Assembly: GCA_913043235.1 (NCBI GenBank) | Contig: CAJWLO010000009.1 | Span: 1 to 64,000, forward strand | DNA from: an uncultured Fidelibacterota bacterium | GTDB taxonomy: Bacteria; Fidelibacterota; Marinisomatia; Marinisomatales; UBA1611 | Reading direction: 5' to 3' | DNA: 64,000 nucleotides | Part shown: positions 9,209 to 17,672 of the stretch, piece by piece | How positions within the stretch are numbered: the first letter of the stretch is position 1 | Layout of the letters: the number at the start of each line of letters is the position of its first letter | Translations under genes and position numbers: made by a program | Notes under the pieces: model-generated | Databases searched by the model: none | Told to the model about the DNA's origin: nothing | The model's input: only the letters and a program-made list of their open reading frames with translations

Positions 9209-9267
9209 TAGTGAAAATGCGGAATATCTACTTAAAAATAATTAATTTGAAAAAAGGAGATACGGTA

Positions 9268-9681
9268 ATGAATCGTAACCGGAACCAGCAATCCGGCTTC
9301 ACCATGATAGAAATCATGGTCGTGGTGGTAATTGTCGCTATTTTGGCTGTAATTGCACTACCTACTTATTTGAACTATGTCAAAAGTTCATACGCTTCCG
9401 AAGCCAGGACAGTTATGTCCAACATAAATAACGCAGCTAAAATGTATTACCAGATAAAGGGCCAGTGGCCCAGTGAAGTGGAAGAATTAGAACGCTCAGG
9501 ACAGCTGGATGTTAGCCGGTCCACAAAATTAAAGTGGGCTTTTGATATCCAGTTAAGTGACCAGGGAGGTAGGATTACAGCTACCAGCACAGAAGAAATG
9601 TCCGGTGGCGCTGGACAACAGGTCGTTTTTGATGCAGATGTTGGAAAATTCAGCGGCTACGGATCACCTGAAGAAGAGTAA
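9268..9681 (+). CDS. Type IV pilin (prepilin, class III signal)
   Basis: This 137-residue prepilin shows the canonical cleavage site QQSG^FTMIEIMVVV: Gly at -1, Phe at +1 and Glu at +5 (residue 15), followed by the hydrophobic helix and ALPTYLNYVKSS. It is probably the major or a principal pilin of the locus. The ATG at 9268 is chosen over an in-frame upstream start at 9148 because a good AAAGGAG lies 8-9 bases upstream and the short leader is what prepilin peptidase needs. It is the first gene of the pilus locus and is followed 6 bases later by pilT. The globular part (about residues 40-137) has no disulfide-forming cysteines. Confidence 0.93.
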   Translation: MNRNRNQQSGFTMIEIMVVVVIVAILAVIALPTYLNYVKSSYASEARTVMSNINNAAKMYYQIKGQWPSEVEELERSGQLDVSRSTKLKWAFDIQLSDQGGRITATSTEEMSGGAGQQVVFDADVGKFSGYGSPEEE

Positions 9682-9687
9682 GCTACT

Positions 9688-10740
9688 GTGAATATTAATA
9701 AGTTACTGGAATATTCTTTAGACAGTGGAGCGTCAGATCTACACCTTAGTGTGGGATCCATTCCAATGGTTCGTATCAATGGTACCATGAAACCGCTTGA
9801 TATGGACCCTCTCCATCAGGATGACATGGAATCCATTATTCCTCAGGTTTTGGATGAAGATCAGATACAGGCATTCCAAGAGAAAAAAGAAATTGATTTT
9901 TCAACCAGCTTAGATGGAAAGGGCCGTTTTCGGGTAAACTTATTTAACCAGGTCAAAGGATTGGCCGGTGTGTTTAGAACTATACCGGAGGTGGTAAAAG
10001 ATAGTGAAGAGCTTGGTATACCGCCCATTTTAATGAACTTAGCTTTGATTGATAGAGGTATGGTACTATTAACGGGACCAACTGGTTCAGGGAAAAGCAC
10101 TACACTGGCGGCTATGGTTGATCATATAAATATCAAGCGTAAATGTCATATTATTACTATCGAAGACCCTGTGGAGTATTATCATCATACTAAGGAAAGT
10201 TTGATAAATCAGCGGGAATTGGGAGCCAATACCCATAGTTTTGCTAATGCCATGCGCGCAGCCCTTCGGGAAGACCCGGATGTGATCCTAGTGGGTGAAA
10301 TGCGAGATCTAGAGACCATCTCCCTAGCATTGACAGCGGCAGAAACAGGTCATCTTGTTTTATCGACTCTGCATACATCCAGTGCAGTGAAAACCATAGA
10401 TCGTATAATTGATATTTTCCCGCCAGGTCAGAAAGGGCAAATAAGATCAATGCTTTCTGAGAGTTTAGAAGCTGTTATCGCACAGAAACTGCTGCCTACC
10501 AAAGATGGTAAGAGCCGTGTACCTGCATGCGAAGTTATGATAGCTACAACCGCAATTCGGAACCTGATACGTGAAGATCGAATCTACCAAATCCCTTCTA
10601 TCATTCAGTCTGGTGGTGTGGAAGGAATGCAATCGCTGGACCAAGATTTACAGAGGCTTGTCACACAGGGGGATATTGAACGAAAAATAGCAAGAGGTAT
10701 TGCCGATAATCCAAAACTTTTTGCGCAGAATGTACTTTAA
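9688..10740 (+). CDS. pilT: Pilus retraction ATPase PilT
   Basis: This 350-residue cytoplasmic hexameric ATPase depolymerises the pilus and powers twitching motility. The N-terminus (NINKLLEYSLDSGASDLHLS) is typical of PilT. The Walker A is GPTGSGKST (about 130-138), the acidic box is EDPVEY, the Walker B region is DVILVGEMRD (about 199-208) and the His box is HLVLSTLHT (222-230). The length matches PilT rather than the longer PilB. Translation begins at GTG 9688, giving the normal family N-terminus. Its place directly after the pilin gene is common. Confidence 0.96.
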   Translation: MNINKLLEYSLDSGASDLHLSVGSIPMVRINGTMKPLDMDPLHQDDMESIIPQVLDEDQIQAFQEKKEIDFSTSLDGKGRFRVNLFNQVKGLAGVFRTIPEVVKDSEELGIPPILMNLALIDRGMVLLTGPTGSGKSTTLAAMVDHINIKRKCHIITIEDPVEYYHHTKESLINQRELGANTHSFANAMRAALREDPDVILVGEMRDLETISLALTAAETGHLVLSTLHTSSAVKTIDRIIDIFPPGQKGQIRSMLSESLEAVIAQKLLPTKDGKSRVPACEVMIATTAIRNLIREDRIYQIPSIIQSGGVEGMQSLDQDLQRLVTQGDIERKIARGIADNPKLFAQNVL

Positions 10741-10745
10741 AATTG

Positions 10746-11222
10746 ATGATTGCTAAAAAAACATATAGTGGTATCGGATTTATTGAGGTCATGACGGCTA
10801 CCGTTATTATTTCAATTGCGGCTGTGGGCCTGCTTATGGGAGTTGTGCATGCACGCGGTGAGCTTCATGCCTTGGAAGTAAAGGAAAGAGCTTCTGAAGA
10901 ACTGCTGAATTATATGGAATATTGGAAAGGTCGTATTGCGGATGGTGCAATTTCTCCGTCAGAATTGGCAGGTGACCTGGAAGGAGACGAGATTTATCTG
11001 GTAGGATCTGCACAATCCAGGTACAAAATCCGAGCAAAATTGTATTATGATATTCGTCGCTTAAATCGGAATACGGATCATGGAAGCACGGATTTCAAGC
11101 GTTACGAACTGGAATGCTGGATCAAATGGTATGATTACCTAGCTGCTCCGCCAAGCCGCTACTCTGGAAATGTTTCCAAGGAAAGAAAACTTTCTACTAT
11201 AATGAGTGTTTTTGAATTATGA
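10746..11222 (+). CDS. Minor pilin, PilV/GspI-like
   Basis: This is a 158-residue prepilin-like protein with the sequence YSGIG^FIEVMTATVIIS: Gly at -1, Phe at +1, Glu nearby, and a hydrophobic helix. It resembles PilV/GspI-type minor pilins that initiate pilus assembly at the tip. The ATG at 10746 is preferred over an in-frame TTG at 10743, which falls immediately upstream. Its 3' end overlaps the next minor pilin by ATGA, so the two are coupled. The precise minor-pilin type is inferred from gene order. Confidence 0.8.
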   Translation: MIAKKTYSGIGFIEVMTATVIISIAAVGLLMGVVHARGELHALEVKERASEELLNYMEYWKGRIADGAISPSELAGDLEGDEIYLVGSAQSRYKIRAKLYYDIRRLNRNTDHGSTDFKRYELECWIKWYDYLAAPPSRYSGNVSKERKLSTIMSVFEL

Positions 11223-11854
11223 TTAATAAATTATTTAGAAAGTCAACGGGAGGTATGACACTCATAGAGCTTTCCGCAGTAATTGTGGTAACCAGTATCA
11301 TTGGTCTTGGAATGACATCAGCAGCACAGGCGGTAATGCTTCATTATCAGACGGATACTGTACGGCAGGATTTACGCCAATATGGGAATAATATTATGCG
11401 GGAAATAACACGTGAGTTGCATCTAGCCCAAAAAGTTGAGATCGATGGTTTAAATGGATTTTCCCGCCTAAAGCTATATAATCAATTTCAAAGCCTGACA
11501 CCGGATTTAGTCATTTCTTGCCGGTCCAACGAAGGAATTGAGTTTAATGATAATGTCCCATTGGATGGTGTTCTGAGGTTTCCGAACCGCGGTGTATTTC
11601 GCGATAATGGTCAACGAACACTTTATCTGAAAAATTTTACTGCGAATTATGAGCCATCCAGTCGACCCGGTATGACAGCATTTAAACAATCCTTTTTACA
11701 TCTGGAGCTGATTTTATGTATGGAATCGGATGTAATGGATGAAGCAGGTGCTGTGGAAGAAGATCATTATTTCTATCGTACGCTTTTTTTGGGTACAGCA
11801 TATATTCAGACAAAAATCACAAACTCGATGGTAGGCGGAGACGATGAAGCTTAA
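11219..11854 (+). CDS. Minor pilin, PilW/GspJ-like
   Basis: This 211-residue prepilin-like protein has the N-terminal sequence TGG^MTLIELSAVIVVTS. It has Gly at -1 and Glu at +5, but Met rather than Phe at +1. It is larger than the pilin and followed by a mixed beta-rich globular part containing two cysteines, in keeping with PilW/GspJ-type tip pseudopilins. The ATG overlaps the previous stop (ATGA), and its own 3' end overlaps the next gene by 11 bases. Confidence 0.8.
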   Translation: MINKLFRKSTGGMTLIELSAVIVVTSIIGLGMTSAAQAVMLHYQTDTVRQDLRQYGNNIMREITRELHLAQKVEIDGLNGFSRLKLYNQFQSLTPDLVISCRSNEGIEFNDNVPLDGVLRFPNRGVFRDNGQRTLYLKNFTANYEPSSRPGMTAFKQSFLHLELILCMESDVMDEAGAVEEDHYFYRTLFLGTAYIQTKITNSMVGGDDEA

Positions 11855-14078
11855 ATACTTGTTCCCTGGAAGTACTGCCCCCCTAGCTATTTTATTTACC
11901 TTGGTAAGTATGAGTTTTACCATTGCCTATTTAAAAAATACATTCAGCCAAGCAGCCATGGAGAAATATCGCTATGCGGAATGGAAGGCACTGTATGTTG
12001 CCGAAGCAGGGTTGAATGATGTTGGGGTTGTGATATTGCCTCAGATCACTGGTGACACTACGCTTTATGCAGAAGGAAGAAGCTATGGAGATGATGAAAA
12101 TGGAGAACATCTTGGTAAGTATAAAAATATTTCAGCCAGAGCAGAATTACTGCCCAATACCACTCGGAAACAATATATTGCACAATCTACTGGCGTTGCT
12201 GAATATGTTAGTACCAACGGTACTGATGTGTCTGTTGAGCGCACCGTATACACTTCTATGGTCCCCCAGGGTTTTGAGGAATTCATGTATTTTACTAATG
12301 AAGAAAAACCAATTGGACCTGGCAATACGGGCACAGTGAATTTTGGTGCCAGTGACCATCTTGAAGGAAAGGTGCATACAAACGGAGATATCATATTCAG
12401 TAATTATGGCTGTCCTGAATTTTCAGGACAAGTCAATATTACCAATGAAGCGGTAGCGAATGGTGGGGGGATAGGCAGCTGGGGTGCATGCGATGAAAGT
12501 GTATTCGAAGAAGACATCGGCGGTGAAACAGTAACAATTTTGGATACGGTGGATGCTATCATTTTCCCTCCAGAAAATTCTGCAGACGTGACCAGGGCCC
12601 ATGCCACTCGGAATTTTGAAGCGGATGATATGTTATTCAGAAATGGAAAAAAAGATACCTTGGTGATGACTGAGATCAATTTTGTTCCTGGTGGATATTG
12701 GGTGGCCCAGTGGTGGTATAATATTCCCCCTGTAGGGAGTCCTCCGGCAGAATATAATTTTGTCTGGGATGAGGAAAATACAGGGTTAGTTGTAAATACT
12801 TCTGGCCTTCATGTTGGCCCCGAGAATCTGTTCACACCAGATGTTGGATATATTAATGATAATTTTGTAGTCATGAGTGCTTTTGATGCGGGTGGCAGTA
12901 ATGTGCAGGCAGAAATAATGGCTCTAATCGAAGGGGGTGACAATATTCGCATTGAAAACTCAGATGGCTCAAAAACTATATTGTTTCAAGCTACAGCTGC
13001 CTTGCCTCTAGGGGAAGATCGGATCCTGATTACCATTGATGGTGGAGACATTACTTATATGGGGCCAGGTAGTGAAGGGTTTATGCATAATGAGAGTGTA
13101 AAATTCATCAATGCCAGTGCTCCTACAGGGTTGGCTGAAAATGTGGAATGGAATGAGTTTCAGTATTATCATGATCATCTAGATAATGGAACAGAATTTT
13201 GTGAAGCAGGCCGTATCCAACATTTTGATTTTGAATACTGGAACGTTGGAGGCTTTTCAGGTAGCAATTGTGATATTTTTACTTGTCCTGATTTGATTTA
13301 TGATAGTGAATACGTATATATGGACCGTACATTTTTCCCCAAAGGTTCCAGTCCTCAAGTTCTATATGTTAAAGGCGGCCAGGTGCTTGTACGAGGTGTG
13401 GTTGATGGGCAATATACGATTGTAACAGACGATTTTACCGAATACAGACGTCATGATGATGAAGATAAGATCGATCGGGTCTGGGGCAATATTTGGCTTA
13501 TTGATGATATTGTGTATATCGATTCTAATGGAAATGGTGAAGTCATTCATCCTCAGGATGGTGGGACAAACAATATTCTTGGGCTAATCGCCGGCGGCAA
13601 CATCATTATCGCTAATACCAGACCCAATGGTGCACGGGGTCAGCAGTTTGGAACTGATATCACTATCAATGCATCTATACTGGCCATGAGTGGTGGTTTT
13701 ATTGCCCATTACTGGCAGAACTCGCTTCAGGGCTATCATGACTGGGATGATGGCTTGGCCTACGGGATCATTGCTGACGGGCGTGGCGGGCACCGTAATT
13801 ATTACCGTTCTGACGGGATTAATGGTATTTACACAGGTGATGATGATTATCGAGGGTATATCAATCTATGGGGTTCTATTGTCCAGTTTAAGCGCGGCTA
13901 TATGAAAAGGAATTACCCTGGACCGTACAATGTTTCTCCAGGTATAGGGTATGATAAAAACTATCATTATGACTGGAACCTGCGCATGAGGCCGCCTCCT
14001 TATTTCCCTGATTTGCAAAGTGCGAATAATGCTGTGATCCTGAAAATGGCTTCTTACGGCGAATTGGAAACTTTCTAG
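11844..14078 (+). CDS. Large PilX/GspK-like pilus-tip protein
   Basis: This 744-residue protein has a single N-terminal membrane helix (about 10-28) followed by KYRYAEWKALYVAEAGLND, the A-EAGLN signature of PilX N-terminal domains. There is no +5 Glu, as in GspK-like initiators. The very long body is beta-rich with many Gly/Asp/Asn turns (for example LEGKVHTNGDIIFSN, IAGGNIIIANTR) and several cysteines. This suggests a right-handed beta-helix or similar elongated fold exposed at the pilus tip, perhaps as an adhesin. It overlaps the upstream minor pilin and precedes pilM by 16 bases. Typical PilX is near 200 residues, so the body is an unusual addition. A DUF4900-type relation is possible but not confirmed. 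Confidence 0.75.
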   Translation: MKLKYLFPGSTAPLAILFTLVSMSFTIAYLKNTFSQAAMEKYRYAEWKALYVAEAGLNDVGVVILPQITGDTTLYAEGRSYGDDENGEHLGKYKNISARAELLPNTTRKQYIAQSTGVAEYVSTNGTDVSVERTVYTSMVPQGFEEFMYFTNEEKPIGPGNTGTVNFGASDHLEGKVHTNGDIIFSNYGCPEFSGQVNITNEAVANGGGIGSWGACDESVFEEDIGGETVTILDTVDAIIFPPENSADVTRAHATRNFEADDMLFRNGKKDTLVMTEINFVPGGYWVAQWWYNIPPVGSPPAEYNFVWDEENTGLVVNTSGLHVGPENLFTPDVGYINDNFVVMSAFDAGGSNVQAEIMALIEGGDNIRIENSDGSKTILFQATAALPLGEDRILITIDGGDITYMGPGSEGFMHNESVKFINASAPTGLAENVEWNEFQYYHDHLDNGTEFCEAGRIQHFDFEYWNVGGFSGSNCDIFTCPDLIYDSEYVYMDRTFFPKGSSPQVLYVKGGQVLVRGVVDGQYTIVTDDFTEYRRHDDEDKIDRVWGNIWLIDDIVYIDSNGNGEVIHPQDGGTNNILGLIAGGNIIIANTRPNGARGQQFGTDITINASILAMSGGFIAHYWQNSLQGYHDWDDGLAYGIIADGRGGHRNYYRSDGINGIYTGDDDYRGYINLWGSIVQFKRGYMKRNYPGPYNVSPGIGYDKNYHYDWNLRMRPPPYFPDLQSANNAVILKMASYGELETF

Positions 14079-14094
14079 TGGATATGAGGGGAAA

Positions 14095-15153
14095 ATGTAT
14101 TTAGGATTGGATATCGGTCGACATTACGTGAAGATGGTTTCTGTTGAGAAGAACAAGGACGAATATGTGACTCTAGATGCTGGGATGCGACTGGTCCCTG
14201 AGCCGAATGCCACCTATGATCCGGAAAAAATTGATCATACTCATTGGGTAATGGCTGTAAAAGAGCTACTGCGTCAGCAGGGCTTAAACCCCAAGCGTAT
14301 CAAGAGTGTGATTAGTGGTATCAATGGTTCTTCATCCAGTATCAAACAGATCACTACCATGGAAATGCCATCGGATGAACTGAAGTCAGCGATGACCTTT
14401 GAAGCTAGGAAACATATCCCCATGGATGGTACCGATGCAGTAATTGATTATCAAATCTTTGGATCCAATAACCGGGAAATAGACAAAATTGATGTTGGTC
14501 TGGTCGCCTGCACAAAAGGGGTGATCAACAGTCATATTAATCTATTGAAGGAATGCGGGCTTAAACCTGGTATTGTAGATGTAAATCCAATAGCTCTTAG
14601 TAATGCTATCACGTATGTCAAAGATATTCCAGAAGATGGTTTGATTGTCATCGTAGATATTGGAGCCGTGTCATCCAGTTTAGTTGTTTGTGGTAAAGGG
14701 CAGGAGTTTTTTACACGTGATCTTCCAATAGGCGGTCATAATTTTGTCAAAGAAACAGCTGCAAAACATGAACTCAGTTATACAGATGCACAGGATCTTT
14801 TATACAAGGAAGGTATATCATGCATGATAAAGAGCAGCACCAACGGTGGAAATGAAAGTGTTAGAATTGCAGAACGCAATGTATATGATAATCTTGTAGA
14901 AGATATACGCAGATCACTAAGATTCTATGCGAAACAAACTGGGCAAAGTTTTTTCCTTAAGATATTTCTTACTGGCGGTGCAGCGAGTACACCAGGTTTG
15001 GTAGATTTTATATCGAGCAAATTAAATGTAGAGACAGCGGTATTTAATCCTTTCGAGCATATGAATGGTACAGCTGATTTTTCCGTTGACAATCCCAGCC
15101 AGTTTACGGTTGCTTTGGGTTTGGGAATACGGGGAGGAATGGACCGTGAGTAA
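14095..15153 (+). CDS. pilM: Type IV pilus assembly protein PilM
   Basis: This is a 352-residue actin-like ATPase of the inner-membrane alignment subcomplex; it binds the cytoplasmic tail of PilN. It opens with YLGLDIGRHYVKMVSVE, the phosphate-1 loop, and has VIVDIGAVSSSLVV (phosphate-2) and FLTGGAASTPGL (adenosine loop). GGGGAAA-free spacing aside, a GGGGAA-like AGGGGAA segment (atgaggggaaaatg) precedes the ATG. The 3' end overlaps the chosen pilN start by 8 bases. Confidence 0.95.
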   Translation: MYLGLDIGRHYVKMVSVEKNKDEYVTLDAGMRLVPEPNATYDPEKIDHTHWVMAVKELLRQQGLNPKRIKSVISGINGSSSSIKQITTMEMPSDELKSAMTFEARKHIPMDGTDAVIDYQIFGSNNREIDKIDVGLVACTKGVINSHINLLKECGLKPGIVDVNPIALSNAITYVKDIPEDGLIVIVDIGAVSSSLVVCGKGQEFFTRDLPIGGHNFVKETAAKHELSYTDAQDLLYKEGISCMIKSSTNGGNESVRIAERNVYDNLVEDIRRSLRFYAKQTGQSFFLKIFLTGGAASTPGLVDFISSKLNVETAVFNPFEHMNGTADFSVDNPSQFTVALGLGIRGGMDRE

Positions 15154-15739
15154 AACGTACATTATTATCAATCTCAACAAAGCAGAAAGTGCAGAGACAC
15201 GGCTGGAACGGATCAGGGAACGGGGTCGCTGGGCTGTATTCGCGCTACTTATTATATTATTCCTGAGTGCCAACGGAAGAGTATGGATGATTAATTCAGG
15301 CTATAATGCCATCATAAAACAGAAAAAGTCTGAAATTGCACGTTTAAAAAGTGAAATAAAGCAAATGCAGTCCCGTGGGAAAAATTTATCTAAGGAGGAT
15401 ATCTTAAGTTTTGCGGATTTGGAACAGAATCGTTTTCTATGGTCTAAGAACCTTGAAATGCTCGGAAGCATGACACCAGATGATATGGCCATAACTGGTT
15501 TACGGTTCAAACGGCAAAAAATGGTGATTAATGGTATTGCACTAACGTTCGAGGACCGTAAGGATTTCGAGATAATCGATGAGTATCTTCAGACTTTGAA
15601 GGCGAATAAAGGTTTCTCTGAAAATTTCAGCAGGATCAAACTGGAAGATTATGGAAGGATCAGTATTCGAGGGCAGGAAATTATTCGTTTCGAGTTTGTA
15701 GCAGCGGTCAAAAAGAAAACTGTTGGAAGATATTCCTAA
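15146..15739 (+). CDS. pilN: Type IV pilus assembly protein PilN
   Basis: This 197-residue bitopic protein has a short cytoplasmic start (SKTYIIINLNKAE), a membrane helix (AVFALLIILFLSANGRVW), a coiled-coil segment and a ferredoxin-like periplasmic domain. It forms the alignment complex with PilM and PilO. The GTG at 15146 is chosen because GGGGAGG (15131-15137) lies 8 bases upstream, and because a start at 15065 would overlap pilM by 89 bases and add a non-family extension. The cytoplasmic I-N-L segment is the known PilM-binding motif in other bacteria. Confidence 0.9.
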   Translation: MSKTYIIINLNKAESAETRLERIRERGRWAVFALLIILFLSANGRVWMINSGYNAIIKQKKSEIARLKSEIKQMQSRGKNLSKEDILSFADLEQNRFLWSKNLEMLGSMTPDDMAITGLRFKRQKMVINGIALTFEDRKDFEIIDEYLQTLKANKGFSENFSRIKLEDYGRISIRGQEIIRFEFVAAVKKKTVGRYS

Positions 15740-15747
15740 AAAATATT

Positions 15748-16323
15748 ATGGCTGAAAAAAGAAATATAATATTATTTGGTGCGTTGATTATTTTGTCAGT
15801 TTCATACTGGAGCGGTGCAGTAGTTCTTATTGGGGATAAACCATTACAGATATCGGCCCTTGAGAGTGAGCAGGCGGAGCTGAACGAGAACCTTATAAGT
15901 GCCCAGATATTGGCAAGCCAGTTAGATCGTGTGTTTACCTTATTCCAGGAAAACCTGGCTCTTTCTCAAATGGATTCACTGGCTGATGATGCCAGCCTTC
16001 CTTTTCTGAAAAACCTTACCGATATGATGGATGCACTCAATATTGAACTTCTAAATATCAAGCCAAAGGAAAGGATTCGCATTGGAGGGTATTTTAAATC
16101 TCCCTATATCCTAACGCTGAAATGTACTTTTGAAGATTTTGGCAAATTCTTATCAGAAGTAGAGAGGTCGCCGAGGCTGATTACCGTTGATGAATATGAA
16201 GTGAAAAATGGAATTGAGCGTATCAGGTCAAATGCCAGAGAAAATGATCTTATATTACAGGAATTCATGATGAATCTTTCCACAATCACTCTGGTTAAAT
16301 CGAAATCGAAGGTAGCTACATGA
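15748..16323 (+). CDS. pilO: Type IV pilus assembly protein PilO
   Basis: This 191-residue protein has one N-terminal membrane helix (IILFGALIILSVSYWSGAVVL), a coiled-coil region and a ferredoxin-like fold. These are typical of PilO, the partner of PilN in the periplasmic alignment complex. It lies 8 bases after pilN, and its stop overlaps the start of the next gene (ATGA). Sequence identity within this family is low, so the call relies on architecture and gene order. Confidence 0.88.
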   Translation: MAEKRNIILFGALIILSVSYWSGAVVLIGDKPLQISALESEQAELNENLISAQILASQLDRVFTLFQENLALSQMDSLADDASLPFLKNLTDMMDALNIELLNIKPKERIRIGGYFKSPYILTLKCTFEDFGKFLSEVERSPRLITVDEYEVKNGIERIRSNARENDLILQEFMMNLSTITLVKSKSKVAT

Positions 16324-17672
16324 GTGATCGTGGAAGAACAATCTGGAATCTCATTGTAGGCATCTCCTTAATCTCTATTGTTGCTGCAGGGCTCAAACTT
16401 TTTCCCATGAATAAAAAATATGATAGAATCAAGGATCGTTCTAGAAATTTGCAATTTGGTACAGATGAGGAACTCGAAAATGTGATTGCTTTTTTGGAGA
16501 AACGGCTGGAAGAGCGAAATAATTACCAGTTCATAATAAATAAAGAGCCTATGGTGCTTACCAATGTCCTTTCTTTAGATGGTAGTGGCCGTCGGTCTCG
16601 CAGGAATAAAAGTGCAATACGTGTTGCTCTCATTTACCAACGGGAAAATAACTTTCAGGCACAGATCGATTACCGGGGAAAAATTTTTGGAATCTCAGCG
16701 GGTGATTTCATTGAAAATATAGGTGATGTTGTATTAATTGATAAAAACCAGGTCATCATTAAAAATGAAAACAGGCTAATGTCCTATCCTGCTCCAGGTA
16801 TTAAGGATGGTTTGCCCAAAGAGTTATCAAATTTTTCCCTTAAAGGGGAAACAAGTATTTTGAGTAAACAATCTAAGAAACAATCTGAACCAATCTCAGC
16901 GCTTAATAAAAATGATGTAGTTCCAATGGTCCTAAAATCGGGTATATCTAATAATGTCAGTAAGATACAAAAACCAGGGAAAAATCACCTGAATAATCGG
17001 CCCCAGGGTAATAAACCTGTCACGGAGTTGGTTATTGGTAATGCCAGACAAAAACCTAAGAAAACTGTACCGCCAGAATCACTTGTTGAAGGTATGTTTA
17101 ATATAGCTATCGCTAAAAAGAATGAGCAAAGCCCCAACAAAAATAGGCCTTTATTTGACAGTGATAATAAAAGTGCTCCCACTACTATAGTAAAGAAAGT
17201 TAAAAAACCGGCAGTTGATTATGGCATTTCTGCTTTGTCACCAATGCCTTCAAAGCAATTGAAAAGCTCTTCAGATACCCGAAAGATTAAAAAACGTAGC
17301 AAACAATTAAATAATAATGTGAGAAATAATAATTCCCCAAAGGTGAAAGTTGTTAAATCTAATACTGATAGAAGTTCGCTCCAGGCTAAAGGAACACCTG
17401 CTCCAACAAAAATAAGAGCTAAAGAGTATCCAACATGGAAACACGAGTTGCAGGCACTTCTAGGGATTCCCAAACCTATCGTTAATGGGAACCCCGGACT
17501 TATGAGCTTCAATGAATTGAAAGTAGTTATGAAAACAGAAAAAAATATTGATAGCTCCATTTTTCAGCAAACCTATAAGGATGTAGGTTATGATAATTTT
17601 CAAAAATACCTTGATGAGAATGGTACAAATATTATTACCATGCTCCGAAGTAGAAAGAATTCATCTCTATGA
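16320..17672 (+). CDS. PilP-like protein with long basic linker and extra C-terminal domain
   Basis: This 450-residue protein has a membrane helix at about 10-27 instead of a lipobox. A PilP/GspC-like beta domain at about 95-155 contains QAQIDYRGKIFGISAGDFIENIG and VVLIDKNQVIIKNENRL. A low-complexity linker rich in Lys, Ser, Asn and Pro follows (about 165-365), then a separate folded C-terminus (about 370-450) with YPTWKHELQALLGIPKP. PilP links the PilMNO complex to the secretin PilQ. Normal PilP is 170-200 residues, so the linker and the last ~80 residues are additions. They may span the periplasm or bind peptidoglycan, but nothing shows this directly. It is coupled to pilO by ATGA and to pilQ by a 4-base overlap. 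Confidence 0.75.
   Translation: MSDRGRTIWNLIVGISLISIVAAGLKLFPMNKKYDRIKDRSRNLQFGTDEELENVIAFLEKRLEERNNYQFIINKEPMVLTNVLSLDGSGRRSRRNKSAIRVALIYQRENNFQAQIDYRGKIFGISAGDFIENIGDVVLIDKNQVIIKNENRLMSYPAPGIKDGLPKELSNFSLKGETSILSKQSKKQSEPISALNKNDVVPMVLKSGISNNVSKIQKPGKNHLNNRPQGNKPVTELVIGNARQKPKKTVPPESLVEGMFNIAIAKKNEQSPNKNRPLFDSDNKSAPTTIVKKVKKPAVDYGISALSPMPSKQLKSSSDTRKIKKRSKQLNNNVRNNNSPKVKVVKSNTDRSSLQAKGTPAPTKIRAKEYPTWKHELQALLGIPKPIVNGNPGLMSFNELKVVMKTEKNIDSSIFQQTYKDVGYDNFQKYLDENGTNIITMLRSRKNSSL

Noticed and set aside
9148-9267. Upstream in-frame start for the pilin
   Set aside because: It would give a 50-residue leader before the cleavage Gly, while ATG 9268 has a strong ribosome site and a 10-residue leader.
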